Part shown: positions 28,764 to 37,597 of the stretch, in pieces
How the letters are laid out: the number at the start of each line of letters is the position of its first letter
How positions within the stretch are numbered: position 1 is the first letter of the stretch
Source: Actinomycetes bacterium
Lineage (GTDB): Bacteria > Actinomycetota > Coriobacteriia > Coriobacteriales > UBA8131
NCBI GenBank assembly: GCA_009787085.1
Contig: WRGR01000040.1
Location: 1-64,000, forward strand
Direction of reading: 5' to 3'
DNA length: 64,000 nt
The notes under the pieces: model-generated
Seen by the model: only the letters and a program-made list of their open reading frames with translations
What the model was told of the DNA's origin: nothing
The model's database searches: none
Made by a program: the position numbers and the translations under genes

Positions 28764-29407
28764 TGCTGGCCACCATCCTTCAACACCCGGTCAACTACGG
28801 CCCGCACCGATTTCTTGTCTTTGACGCCATGGATCTTGGGACCGATCATGCCGCGGGAAAGCATCTTCGGAACACTCCCTAAATCTTGTAATAAGTGACC
28901 GCTGACCAAGTTGTACTTGGCAGCCAAGATAGCCTCGTTGCTTTTACCAAAGTTACGGATGTTGGCCACGAAGGCATCGTCGAACTTGTCTGCATCCGGC
29001 TCTGGACGCAGACCGTGCTTTTTGCCATAGTGCCGGACAGCTAGCATCAACTGCGAGATGTCCACCCCCTGCGGACAGCGGGCGGAGCAAACCATGCAGT
29101 TGGCGCAGACCCAAGAGCCTTTGGCATTCACTGCCCGTTCGACCTGGCCGAGCTGTAAGGCGCGGATAACCTGACGGGGCACGAGGTCCATGGCATGGGC
29201 CATCGGGCAACCGGCAGTACACTTGCCGCACTGATAGCAGTCGTCGAGCCCGACTCCTGCCTGACGGGCAATCTTTGCAGCCAACTTAAGGTCGTCAGCG
29301 GCAATAGCGGAGAGATCAGCTGTTTGCAATGCATGCCTCCATTCTTTCGGAACCTTTTCGGAACCTGTAGCTTGAATGTGCCGACCGGCTGTCAGCACTG
29401 GGGTCAT
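28760..29407 (-). CDS. hdrC: HdrC, heterodisulfide-reductase iron-sulfur subunit
   Basis: A 215-residue HdrC and first gene of the seven-gene operon. Two 4Fe-4S motifs are visible: CYQCGKCTAGCPMAHAMDLVP and CANCMVCSARCPQGVDI. The C-terminal half is helical with little similarity visible. It wires HdrA to HdrB. The start ATG has only a weak AGAG site; an internal start is possible but no better candidate is seen. Confidence 0.91.
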   Translation of the reverse strand: MTPVLTAGRHIQATGSEKVPKEWRHALQTADLSAIAADDLKLAAKIARQAGVGLDDCYQCGKCTAGCPMAHAMDLVPRQVIRALQLGQVERAVNAKGSWVCANCMVCSARCPQGVDISQLMLAVRHYGKKHGLRPEPDADKFDDAFVANIRNFGKSNEAILAAKYNLVSGHLLQDLGSVPKMLSRGMIGPKIHGVKDKKSVRAVVDRVLKDGGQQ

Positions 29408-30176
29408 TCTGCTCTAACGACCACTGCCTTAAACCCGCCGACGGCCAAGGCACTATTCCCGAGCCTACGACTTCCTCCCAAAAGCCAGTTGCAGATCGCC
29501 GCTGGCATAGGGCACCACAGCCTAGCCGACACGGGAATAGTGAACCTTTATATCATTTCTGATTCCGGGTATTGGCCTAAAACTAGGCCATGGCTCGGCC
29601 AAAGGCAAAAAATCCAACCCGGAATGGGTTGGCCGCGATGCGGTCGGGGCAGACCGACAGGCAAGGCGGCCTGCCGGGGCGGCTTTGTTTGCGAGCCAGT
29701 GCGACATAGTTAGGGGAGCGCCGATCAAGCGTGAAAATAGCACTGACTTTTCGTGACCGGTTTGTGCTGGCGCTGGGCAGCGACACGGTGCAAATCATGC
29801 CACGCTACCTTGCAAACTGGTATAGCATGATTGACCGGTGTCTTCTTAGGCAATGCTTCCCTAGGAATTTTTTCTGACTCAAACGCCTCGAAAACGCCCA
29901 ACATTGCCCAAAACCCAGCTACGTGGAAACTCAGAGCATAAAAAAGTACCGAAACCTAGTAGGAAAGCACAAGAAGGTATCCCTCTCAAAACATACGATT
30001 GGAGAGGTACATAACGTCAAAGACCCACAGTCCTTGTGTCCAAGCGAGATGAGCTTTCGCTATGCAATGCCCAAGCACCAGCGAAAAAGTTGTCTCGTGG
30101 TACCAGAACCGAGACTACACAAGTCAGACGACACGTGTAGGATTCAGCCTGTAAAGCGGAATGGAAGGGAGTCACA
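29408..30176. other. Divergent promoter region between hdrC and the first corrinoid gene
   Basis: This 769-bp gap separates two divergent operons. I find no credible gene; an 85-codon frame (29923-30180) has no family features. It contains a copy of repeat family B and AT-rich stretches near 29870-30000 that probably hold the promoter of the plus-strand corrinoid gene. I searched by eye for cobalamin-riboswitch signatures and saw none. Confidence 0.55.
29793..29832 (+). repeat. Dispersed repeat family B, copy 2, with 8-bp inverted ends
   Basis: AATCATGC opens and GCATGATT closes this 40-bp segment, forming exact inverted ends. The left 25 bases match the copies near 12245 and 35815. Confidence 0.6.
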
Positions 30177-30809
30177 GTGAGCGTATTCGAAGATATTTCA
30201 TTGTTCGTCCAGCAGGGAAAGGCAAAGGATGCTGTAGCGGCAGTCCAGAAGGCTATTGACGCTGGTGAGGCACCGCAGAAGATCCTGGACGACGGCCTGT
30301 TGGCCGGTATGGCAGTTATTGGCGAGAAGTTCAAGAACAACGAGGTATTCGTACCTGAGGTTATGATCGCCGCCAAGGCCCTGACCGGTGGCGTCGACCT
30401 GCTTAAGCCCCAACTGCTCAAGGCCGGCGTGGAGCCGATCGGCAAGGCCGTCATCTGCACGGTCGAAGGTGACCTGCATGACATCGGCAAGAATCTTGTC
30501 AAGCTGATGATGGAGGGTGTTGGCTTTGAGGTGACCGACCTTGGTGCTGACGTCACAGCAGCCCAAGTTGTGGATGCCGTCAAGAAGAACGATGCCAAGA
30601 TCGTTGCCCTGTCTGCCATGTTGACCACCACTATGGCCCAGATGGGCAAAGTCGTGGATGCCTTGGCTGCAGCCGGCCTGCGCGACAAAGTTAAGGTTAT
30701 GGTGGGCGGTACCCCGATCACCGATAAGTATTGTGCGGACATCGGTGCTGACAAGTACGCTGTCGATGCTGCCTCTGCTGCCGAAGCTGCCCAAGCGTTG
30801 GTGAAATAG
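30177..30809 (+). CDS. Corrinoid (B12-binding) methyltransferase protein, MtaC/MtbC type
   Basis: A 210-residue protein starting at GTG with GGAAGGGAG six bases upstream. The N-terminal four-helix cap (about 1-85) includes KILDDGLLAGMAVIGEKF. The C-terminal B12-binding Rossmann domain carries EGDLHDIGKNLVKLMM, where about H101 is the cobalt ligand. LSAMLTTTMAQM and VMVGGTPITDKYC complete the fold. It accepts a methyl group from a substrate-specific methyltransferase and donates it to tetrahydrofolate via a second enzyme. It is one of three paralogues here and followed by a strong terminator, so it is probably a single-gene unit. Confidence 0.92.
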   Translation: MSVFEDISLFVQQGKAKDAVAAVQKAIDAGEAPQKILDDGLLAGMAVIGEKFKNNEVFVPEVMIAAKALTGGVDLLKPQLLKAGVEPIGKAVICTVEGDLHDIGKNLVKLMMEGVGFEVTDLGADVTAAQVVDAVKKNDAKIVALSAMLTTTMAQMGKVVDALAAAGLRDKVKVMVGGTPITDKYCADIGADKYAVDAASAAEAAQALVK

Positions 30810-30895
30810 TCAGTATCTGTACACTTCAAACCAGTTTGGCCAAACGCATTGAATTCAGTGTGATATCGTTGTCAATCTAGATGAAGTCACAGTAT

Positions 30896-30945
30896 AAGAA
30901 GTCCCGCCGGGAGTTGGTGTTCTCCCCAGCGGGACTTCTTTCTGT
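30896..30945 (+). terminator. Intrinsic terminator after the first corrinoid gene
   Basis: AAGAAGTCCCGC and GCGGGACTTCTT form a perfect 12-bp stem, followed by TCTGTCT. It lies between the corrinoid gene and the fused oxidoreductase gene. Confidence 0.85.
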
Positions 30946-31006
30946 CTCCCTCATCTCCAACCTTCACCTCAAATGTAGGAATCCCAAAAGAAGCAGGAGC
31001 AACTGC

Positions 31007-32836
31007 ATGTCCAAACTCGAGGTATATGAAAAGAGCAAGGCTCAATCACTAGTTGAAGGTATATATTCTGAATTGGAGCAACGGATACAGGTAAGCGCCT
31101 TGGCTAGCTGCCCGGTAGAGCTCACCGCGGCCTTCGTCAAAATGGCAGCCGCCCAGAGCTGCGGAAAATGTACTCCCTGCCGTATCGGCCTCGCCCAGCT
31201 GGCAAAGCTGTTAGACAAGGTGCTCGACGGCCAAGCCGACCTTGGCACTCTAGCACTAATCGAGGAAACTGCCCAATCCATCTATTATTCAGCCGACTGT
31301 GCTGTCGGCTACGAGGCTGCTGCCGTCACCGTCAAGGCGGTCAAAGGCTTTACTGACGACTTCCGGTATCACATCGAGCACAATGACTGTGCATCTGATA
31401 GTTTCGCAGCAGTTCCTTGTGTTGCTGGCTGCCCAGCCAGCGTTGACATCCCTGGCTATATCGCCCTGACCGCAGCCGGCCGTTACGCCGACGCTGTCCG
31501 GCTGGTACGCAAAGACAACCCCTTCGCCATCGTCTGCGGCATGATTTGCGAGCACCCCTGCGAGCTGTACTGTCGTCGCGGCATGGTCGACGATCCCCTG
31601 AACATTCGCGGCCTGAAGCGCTTTGCCACAGACCACATGCAAAACGTCGAGCCGCCGACCAAAGCAGCAGCCAGCGGCAAGAGGGTTGCCGTCGTCGGCG
31701 GCGGCCCGGCCGGTTTGACTGCGGCCCACTACCTTGCCCTGATGGGGCACTCCACAGTGGTCTATGAGCAGTGCAGCAAACTTGGTGGCATGCTGCGTTA
31801 CGGCATTCCCGCCTACCGCCTACCCCGCGAGTCTCTGGACTCCGAGATCGCCTACCTTCTCGCTCCCGGAGTCGAGGTCAAGACCGGCACCTCGGTAGGC
31901 AAAGACATCACCTTGGCAGCGCTGCGTCAGGAATTCGACGCAGTTTACCTCTCCATCGGCGCCCATGCCGAGAACACGCTAGGCATCGATGGAGAGGCCG
32001 CCGAAGGTGTGATGTCGGCCGTCCAACTGCTACGCAGCATTGGCGACGACGAGAAGCCGGACTTCACCGCCAAGACCGTCTGTGTGGTCGGTGGCGGCAA
32101 TGTGGCGATGGATGTCGCCCGCACGGCCCTGCGCCTAGGCGCGGCAAAGGTGGTTATCGCCTATCGCCGCCGCCGTTTGGACATGACTGCCCAAGATGCT
32201 GAAATCGAGGCGGCGGTAGCCGAAGGCTGCGAGCTGCTGGAGCTGCATGCCCCACTGAGCATCGAGGCCAAGGGCGGCAAGGTCTGCGGCATCAAGCTGC
32301 AGCCCCAAATGATCTCGGTCATCGAGGCTGGCCGCGCCAAGCCGAAGAATGCCGCCGCCGCGCCAGTTATCGTAGCTTGCGACCTAGTACTGGTGGCTAT
32401 CGGCCAAAGCATCGACACTGCCGCCTTGGCTAGCGTCGGCGTAACGGTTGAGCGTGGTCGAATCAGTGCTGCCGACAACAGCTCCTTGGCCAATTTGGAC
32501 GGGGTATTCGCCGGCGGCGACTGCGTAACCGGGCCGGCCACTGCTATCCGTGCGGTAGCTGCCGGCAAGGCTGCCGCTCGCAACATTGACGACTTCTTCG
32601 GCTTCGACCACAAGATCACGCTTGACGTGGAGATACCGGCGGCCTTATTCAGGTCTAGGGTCTATTGTGCCCGTTCCAACATGGGTGAGCATGTTCCCGA
32701 TAACCTCTGCGGAAACTTCGATCTAGTGGAAAACGGCCTTCTGGAAGAGGAGGCCGTTCAAGAATCTTCGCGTTGTTTGCGCTGCGACCACTTCGGCTTA
32801 GGCGTTTTTCGCGGCGGGAGGGAGCTCTCATGGTAA
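31007..32836 (+). CDS. Fused NuoF-type iron-sulfur / GltD-type NAD(P)-FAD oxidoreductase, hydrogenase partner
   Basis: The start is ATG 31007 with AGGAG seven bases upstream; the first 42 codons of the track ORF run through the terminator. The product has 609 residues. Residues about 30-130 match the C-terminal 4Fe-4S part of NuoF (SCGKCTPCRIG and a later Cys). A GltD-like region follows with PCVAGCPASVDIPGY, CGMICEHPCELYCRR, the FAD motif VAVVGGGPAGLTAAHYLA and the NAD(P) motif VCVVGGGNVAMDVARTALR. A final Cys pair (SSRCLRCDHFG) ends the protein. It should exchange electrons between NAD(P)H and the [FeFe] hydrogenase encoded next, as in glutamate-synthase-linked (group A2) hydrogenases. It overlaps hydA by 7 bp. 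Confidence 0.87.
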   Translation: MSKLEVYEKSKAQSLVEGIYSELEQRIQVSALASCPVELTAAFVKMAAAQSCGKCTPCRIGLAQLAKLLDKVLDGQADLGTLALIEETAQSIYYSADCAVGYEAAAVTVKAVKGFTDDFRYHIEHNDCASDSFAAVPCVAGCPASVDIPGYIALTAAGRYADAVRLVRKDNPFAIVCGMICEHPCELYCRRGMVDDPLNIRGLKRFATDHMQNVEPPTKAAASGKRVAVVGGGPAGLTAAHYLALMGHSTVVYEQCSKLGGMLRYGIPAYRLPRESLDSEIAYLLAPGVEVKTGTSVGKDITLAALRQEFDAVYLSIGAHAENTLGIDGEAAEGVMSAVQLLRSIGDDEKPDFTAKTVCVVGGGNVAMDVARTALRLGAAKVVIAYRRRRLDMTAQDAEIEAAVAEGCELLELHAPLSIEAKGGKVCGIKLQPQMISVIEAGRAKPKNAAAAPVIVACDLVLVAIGQSIDTAALASVGVTVERGRISAADNSSLANLDGVFAGGDCVTGPATAIRAVAAGKAAARNIDDFFGFDHKITLDVEIPAALFRSRVYCARSNMGEHVPDNLCGNFDLVENGLLEEEAVQESSRCLRCDHFGLGVFRGGRELSW

Positions 32837-34629
32837 AACAGGACACATCTTTTTTGACCGGCTCGACTGATGCCTCTAGCTCAGGTGCGCAGGTCAACCT
32901 GACGATCAACGGCATCGCCGTTTCTGCGTATCGGAACATGACGATTCTGGCTGCGGCCAACAAGGCCGGCATCAAAATACCCACCCTCTGTTTTTTTTGG
33001 AACCTTAACGACATCGGCTCCTGCCGGGTCTGTGCAGTCGAGGTGGATGGCTTTGAACAGTTGGTCTCAGCCTGCAACAACTTGGTGCAAGACGGCATGG
33101 TAATCCAGACCAACAGCGCCAAGGCCCGTCAGGCTCGGCGGCTGAACGTGGAGCTTTTGCTCTCCCAGCATGATGTCCAGTGCAGCAGCTGTGTGCGTGG
33201 CGGCAACTGCGAGCTGCGCCAGCTGGCCAACGACCTGAACATCATCGATGTGCGTTTCGAGAAGCAAACCGAGTCCTTCGACTGGCCAGAGGACTACCCG
33301 CTGATCCGCGAGGCTAGCAAATGTATCAAGTGTCTGCGTTGTATTCAGATATGCGACAATATTCAAGCCAGCCATATTTGGGACCTGCGAAACCGTGCCA
33401 CCCGCTCTTCGGTAGGCGTTAGGGATGCCACCCCGATCAAGTCCTCGCTTTGCGCAGTCTGTGGCCAGTGCATCAACCATTGCCCGGTCGGCGCCCTACG
33501 CGAGCGTGACGACACTGATCGTGTTTTGGCCGCCATAAACGACCCGGAGAAGATTACCGTTGTTCAGGTTGCGCCCTCTGTGCGCACCTCTTGGTACGAG
33601 GATTTCGGCCTGACCTTTGATGCGGCCAAGCCCCAACGCCTAGTCGCTGCGCTGCGCCAAGTCGGCTTCAACTACATCTTCGACACCGACTTCTCTGCTG
33701 ACCTGACTATCATGGAGGAAGGCAGCGAGCTTTTGGCGCGCGTCGGCGCGGCCGATAAACACCCTTGGCCGATGTTCACATCCTGCTGCCCGGGCTGGGT
33801 CCGCTGGCTGAAGGGGCATCACCCAGAAATGATCGACAACCTGTCCACGGCCAAGTCACCACAACAGATGTTTGGAGCGGTGACTAAGAGCTACTATGCC
33901 GACGTCTTAGGCGTTGATCCGAAGCGCATCTTCTCTGTCTCGATCATGCCCTGCCTGGCCAAGAAGCATGAGTGCGCCATCCCCAACATGAACGATGCCT
34001 GCGGCGACCCTGATGTCGATATCGCACTGACCGTGCGGGAGATGAACCGGTTGATCCGCTCGACTTTCATTGACGTTCCCGGCTTGGTGGATGAGGAGTT
34101 TGACTCGCCGCTAGGCATTGGCACCGGTGCCGGCGAGATATTCGGTGCCACCGGCGGTGTTATGGAGGCGGCGTTGCGTAGCGCTTACTTCTTAGCCACC
34201 GGCTCCAACCCCGACCCGGATGCCTTTGCCGATGTTCGTGGTTTACAGGGCTGGAAAGAAGCCACCTTCGACCTGAACGGTGCCCCAGTACGGGTGGCCA
34301 TCGCGTCTGGCCTAGGCAATGCCGAGAAGCTGATCGCTGCCATCAAAGCCGGCGAGGTGCACTACGACTTCGTGGAGATCATGGCTTGTCCGGGCGGCTG
34401 CATCGCCGGCGGCGGCCAGCCGATTCCTGGCAAGCTGAACTTCCGCACGACACGTAGCAACGTGCTCTATGGCCTAGACCAGCAAAACCAATACCGCTTC
34501 TCACACGAAAACCCCTCGATCACCAAGGTCTACAGCGAATACTTCGGGGCACCGCTCTCTGAACGGTCCCACCATTTGCTGCACACCAACCATCGCCTTT
34601 GGAGCATGCCCAATGAAGATGAGCAGTAG
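32830..34629 (+). CDS. hydA: [FeFe] hydrogenase catalytic subunit HydA
   Basis: The start is ATG 32830 at the end of the previous gene, giving 599 residues. An N-terminal 2Fe-2S domain (CFFWNLNDIGSCRVC) is followed by a His-Cys cluster motif (HDVQCSSCVRGGNC). A pair of 4Fe-4S clusters comes next (CIKCLRCIQIC and CAVCGQCINHCPVGAL). The H-cluster domain has all three signatures: FTSCCPGWVRWL, SIMPCLAKKHECAIP and EIMACPGGCIAGGGQP. It is thus expected to be active. It makes or uses H2 with ferredoxin and probably NAD(P)H via the upstream partner. No maturases HydEFG are in the window. Confidence 0.95.
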   Translation: MVKQDTSFLTGSTDASSSGAQVNLTINGIAVSAYRNMTILAAANKAGIKIPTLCFFWNLNDIGSCRVCAVEVDGFEQLVSACNNLVQDGMVIQTNSAKARQARRLNVELLLSQHDVQCSSCVRGGNCELRQLANDLNIIDVRFEKQTESFDWPEDYPLIREASKCIKCLRCIQICDNIQASHIWDLRNRATRSSVGVRDATPIKSSLCAVCGQCINHCPVGALRERDDTDRVLAAINDPEKITVVQVAPSVRTSWYEDFGLTFDAAKPQRLVAALRQVGFNYIFDTDFSADLTIMEEGSELLARVGAADKHPWPMFTSCCPGWVRWLKGHHPEMIDNLSTAKSPQQMFGAVTKSYYADVLGVDPKRIFSVSIMPCLAKKHECAIPNMNDACGDPDVDIALTVREMNRLIRSTFIDVPGLVDEEFDSPLGIGTGAGEIFGATGGVMEAALRSAYFLATGSNPDPDAFADVRGLQGWKEATFDLNGAPVRVAIASGLGNAEKLIAAIKAGEVHYDFVEIMACPGGCIAGGGQPIPGKLNFRTTRSNVLYGLDQQNQYRFSHENPSITKVYSEYFGAPLSERSHHLLHTNHRLWSMPNEDEQ

Positions 34630-35689
34630 CCAGCGCTTCCTCCCCCTTTTGCTGTTCGTTGCCCTTGTTGGCTTGATTTTGTTCGGCATGGTTGGCTGTC
34701 AAGGTGTCCCAACCGCTGAGCAGTCAGGCGGCCCGGGCGGTAACGCAAATGACGCAGGAGGAACTACCACACAGCCGATTACCGTGCATGTTGCCTCTTT
34801 GAAGGGGCCGACATCGATCGGTTTGGTATCTTTCATTGACAAAGCCAAAAACAACCCCGGCAGCTTGACTAACAGCTACGACTTCACGGTCTTCGGTACC
34901 GGTGGCACGGCCGACACAGTCGATGCCATCCTCGCCGGGCTGGTCAGCAACAGCACCGACATCGCCTTGGTACCCGCCAATTTGGCCGCGACGCTCTATA
35001 ACCAGGAGGGTGTTGATATCCAAGTACTGGATATCAACACCCTCGGAGTGCTGCATGTGGTGTCGGCCGACGCTTCTGTCAACTCCTTGGCCGATCTCGC
35101 CGGCCGTACCGTGCTAACGACTGGCAAAGGCGCTACACCGGAATACGTTCTGAGCACCCTGCTGGCTGCGAATGGCGTTCAGAACGTCAACCTAGAGTTC
35201 AAGAGCGAGGCCACTGAGTTGGCGGCGGCACTGGTTTCTGACCCGACGGCCATCGCAGTGCTGCCTGAACCCTACGTGACCGCTGTGACATCCCAAGACC
35301 CCAGCCTTACGCCCCGCATCGACCTGACCGATGCCTGGAACAACTCGATGGCCGACGGCAGCCAACTGGTAACCAGCGTAACCATCGTGCGCAGCGGCTT
35401 TGCCGCTGAGCACCCCCAAGCAGTTCAGGAGTTCTTGGAGCAACAGCGGCTTTCTGTAGACAGCGTCAACGCTGATCCTGCAGCTGCTGCCCAGCTGGTA
35501 GTGGCTAGCGGCATTATTGAGAAGGCAGCGGTTGCCGAGCTGGCCATACCCCGCTGCAACTTGGTCTGCGTCACCGGTGCAGATGCCAAGACTTACTTGA
35601 ACGGTTATTTGGCCGCCCTATTCGCCCAAAACCCGGCTTCAGTAGGTGGCAAGCTCCCGGCTGACGACTTCTACTATCCAAGCAACTAA
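34613..35689 (+). CDS. ABC transporter substrate-binding lipoprotein, NMT1/SsuA family
   Basis: A 358-residue lipoprotein whose start overlaps the end of hydA by 17 bp. The signal helix (FLPLLLFVALVGLILFGMVGC) ends in a lipobox Cys at about 29. The mature part has the SsuA-like pattern KGPTSIGLVSFIDKAKN, VHVVSADAS/LADLAGRTVLT (seen as LADLAGRTVLTTGKGATPEY) and ALVSDPTAIAVLPEPYVTA. Such proteins bind nitrate, sulfonates, thiamine precursors or similar small molecules; the ligand is not evident. Coupling to hydA suggests a cofactor or substrate linked to the hydrogenase or methyl pathway. Confidence 0.83.
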   Translation: MKMSSSQRFLPLLLFVALVGLILFGMVGCQGVPTAEQSGGPGGNANDAGGTTTQPITVHVASLKGPTSIGLVSFIDKAKNNPGSLTNSYDFTVFGTGGTADTVDAILAGLVSNSTDIALVPANLAATLYNQEGVDIQVLDINTLGVLHVVSADASVNSLADLAGRTVLTTGKGATPEYVLSTLLAANGVQNVNLEFKSEATELAAALVSDPTAIAVLPEPYVTAVTSQDPSLTPRIDLTDAWNNSMADGSQLVTSVTIVRSGFAAEHPQAVQEFLEQQRLSVDSVNADPAAAAQLVVASGIIEKAAVAELAIPRCNLVCVTGADAKTYLNGYLAALFAQNPASVGGKLPADDFYYPSN

Positions 35690-35954
35690 GAAATCGTCGA
35701 TCTAATGATGTTACGCCAGATTGTGAACAGAACTGCTCCAAGGTCGTTCGGGCAAACGGCACCACTATTGGCGGTAAGGGTAACGTTTGCCCGGGCAGGC
35801 ATGGGGCGGCCCAGCTTGCAATCTGGCGTGGCATGATTTGCACCATGCCGCCGTCCGGAGGCAGCACAAACGGGACACGGAAAGTCAGTGCCATTTTCAG
35901 GCTTAACCACTGTCCCCTTGAGTGTACCGGCGGGCATTCGGACTTCTGCGCCGC
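35690..35954. other. Gap between binding protein and fused transporter
   Basis: No gene is supported. The gap holds an inverted copy of repeat family B near 35815-35844. This insertion separates the binding-protein gene from its presumed transporter partner. Confidence 0.5.
35815..35844 (-). repeat. Dispersed repeat family B, copy 3 (inverted)
   Basis: CTTGCAATCTGGCGTGGCAT and following bases are the reverse complement of the GGTGCAAATCATGCCACGC pattern seen at about 29788. Confidence 0.55.
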
Positions 35955-37397
35955 ATGCTGAGGGTGCTGAAAAAACTGGCCATTGTGCTCGTCTGGCTGC
36001 TGATTTGGCAGCTGGCGAGCGCTTTGGTTGCTAAGCCGATACTGCTTTGCTCACCGCTGGACGTTTTTTGGACGCTGCTGAGCAGTTTGTTCGCCCTTGG
36101 ATTTTGGTCATCCATCGCCTATACCATGGGACGGATTTGCCTTGGCTTCTTCAGCGCCTTTTTTCTCGGCATGGTGCTGGGTGCGCTAAGTTGGCGCTTC
36201 AGGCTTTTTGCCGAGTTCTTCAACCCGGCCATGCTCTGCATCAAAAGCGTTCCGATCGTCTGCTTCGTCGTTTTACTGCTGATCTGGTTCGGATCAGCCT
36301 TTGTTAGTGCCATCGCCGTGTTCTTGGTGGTTCTTCCAGCCGTCTATTTCCCGATGGCCGAAGGGCTGCGTTCCCACGACAAGAAGCTGCTGGCGATGCT
36401 GAGAGTCTTCCGGGTACCCATCGGCCGTCAAGCACTGAGCCATTATTGGTCGGCCATCGCGCCCTTCATCACCGCCAGCAGCCGTATCACTGTCGGCCTA
36501 AGCTGGAAGTCCGGTGTTGCCGCCGAGCTGATCGGCCTACCCTTAAACAGCATCGGTGAGGGCATCTACCAGTCCAAAATCACACTCTCATCTGCAGACC
36601 TCTTTGCTTGGACGATCGTCATCATCGCCGCCGCCTTGGCCTCTGAGAAGGTATTCCTATTTCTCCTAAAACAGGCCGATGACTGGCTTTGGCGACTGGC
36701 CATGCCTCGCTTTCACAGCAAAACTGATTCCAAAAACATGGCCAAAAACAGCACATCTGGCTCCGCTGAGCCAGAGGCAGTCGTGGTCCAGGGTTTGGAT
36801 AAGTGCTTTGGGGATAACATCGTGCTAAAAAACTTCAATGTCACCCTCCAGCCCGGTAGTCGCTACCTTTTGATGGGCAGCTCCGGCAAAGGCAAGACTA
36901 CCTTGCTGATGCTTCTAGCCGGAGTTATCCTTCCCGACCACGGCTCGATCAGCACCACCACCCGGACATCCGTAGTCTTTCAGGAAGCACGGCTGTTCGA
37001 GTCCCGCAGTGCTGTGGAGAACATCCAGCTGGTGGCCGGCAAATATCTTTCCGCATCAGCGATCCGGGAAATGCTGTCCCGTGTCCTCCCTGACGCCTCC
37101 TTGGACATCGAGGTCTGCCAACTCTCTGGTGGCATGCGGCGGCGGGTCGAGCTTTGTCGGGCGCTGGCCATGCCCGCCGACCTTTTGCTGCTAGATGAGC
37201 CATTCGCCGGATTAGACGCCGCCAGCAAGGCCATCTCCTGCCGCCTGTTGCTGGACTCTTTAGGGCAGCGTACCTTGGTTCTCAGCAGCCACAACCGGGA
37301 AGAGGCCGGGGTGCTCTCGGCCTTGATCCTCAAATTGCCAGATAACGTCGGACAGATGCCGACTGTCGAACACTGGCCGACGGATACCGGCCAGTAA
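35955..37397 (+). CDS. Fused ABC permease-ATPase (SsuC-SsuB type)
   Basis: A single chain of about 480 residues combines both membrane and motor parts of an SsuBC/NitT/TauT-type importer. The permease half (about 1-245) has six helices and the coupling segment EGLRSHDKKLLAMLRVFRVP. A Ser/Lys linker leads to the ATPase half with Walker A GSSGKGKTTLLML, signature QLSGGMRRRVELCRAL, Walker B LLLLDEPFAGLD and a SSHNREE switch. The ATPase is short (about 200 residues). Start choice is uncertain: ATG 35955 is used, and GTG 35922 is the track alternative; neither has a strong ribosome site. Its partner is the lipoprotein encoded upstream. Confidence 0.82.
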   Translation: MLRVLKKLAIVLVWLLIWQLASALVAKPILLCSPLDVFWTLLSSLFALGFWSSIAYTMGRICLGFFSAFFLGMVLGALSWRFRLFAEFFNPAMLCIKSVPIVCFVVLLLIWFGSAFVSAIAVFLVVLPAVYFPMAEGLRSHDKKLLAMLRVFRVPIGRQALSHYWSAIAPFITASSRITVGLSWKSGVAAELIGLPLNSIGEGIYQSKITLSSADLFAWTIVIIAAALASEKVFLFLLKQADDWLWRLAMPRFHSKTDSKNMAKNSTSGSAEPEAVVVQGLDKCFGDNIVLKNFNVTLQPGSRYLLMGSSGKGKTTLLMLLAGVILPDHGSISTTTRTSVVFQEARLFESRSAVENIQLVAGKYLSASAIREMLSRVLPDASLDIEVCQLSGGMRRRVELCRALAMPADLLLLDEPFAGLDAASKAISCRLLLDSLGQRTLVLSSHNREEAGVLSALILKLPDNVGQMPTVEHWPTDTGQ

Positions 37398-37597
37398 CGC
37401 CCAAAGCCCCGCTCCAACGGTTTTCTCAATTAAAATTGCAATTTACAACGGCACCGACAATATTTTGAATTAAAATAATACCAAAGCCATATAGTTAGTT
37501 ACTAGATTCACTTAACATTTAATGGGTCTTCATTGACCCTGATAGGAAACAGGGATGATTGATCATATTACCATGGGAAGAAAGGAAAGTCAGGACA
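37398..37597. promoter_or_regulatory. AT-rich promoter region before the second corrinoid gene
   Basis: This 200-bp gap is strikingly AT-rich for the window. It contains AATTAAAATTGCAATTT and GAATTAAAATAAT stretches and a small hairpin (GGGTCTTCATTGACCC). It probably carries the promoter of the corrinoid/CobW operon. No riboswitch is recognised. Confidence 0.45.

Noticed and set aside
29408-30176. Cobalamin riboswitch before the corrinoid operons
   Set aside because: I looked here, at 37398-37597 and at 48215-48464 and saw no B12-box-like core; a covariance search would be decisive.
29923-30180. 85-codon frame before the first corrinoid gene
   Set aside because: No ribosome site, no recognisable pattern, and it overlaps the likely promoter and ribosome site of the corrinoid gene.
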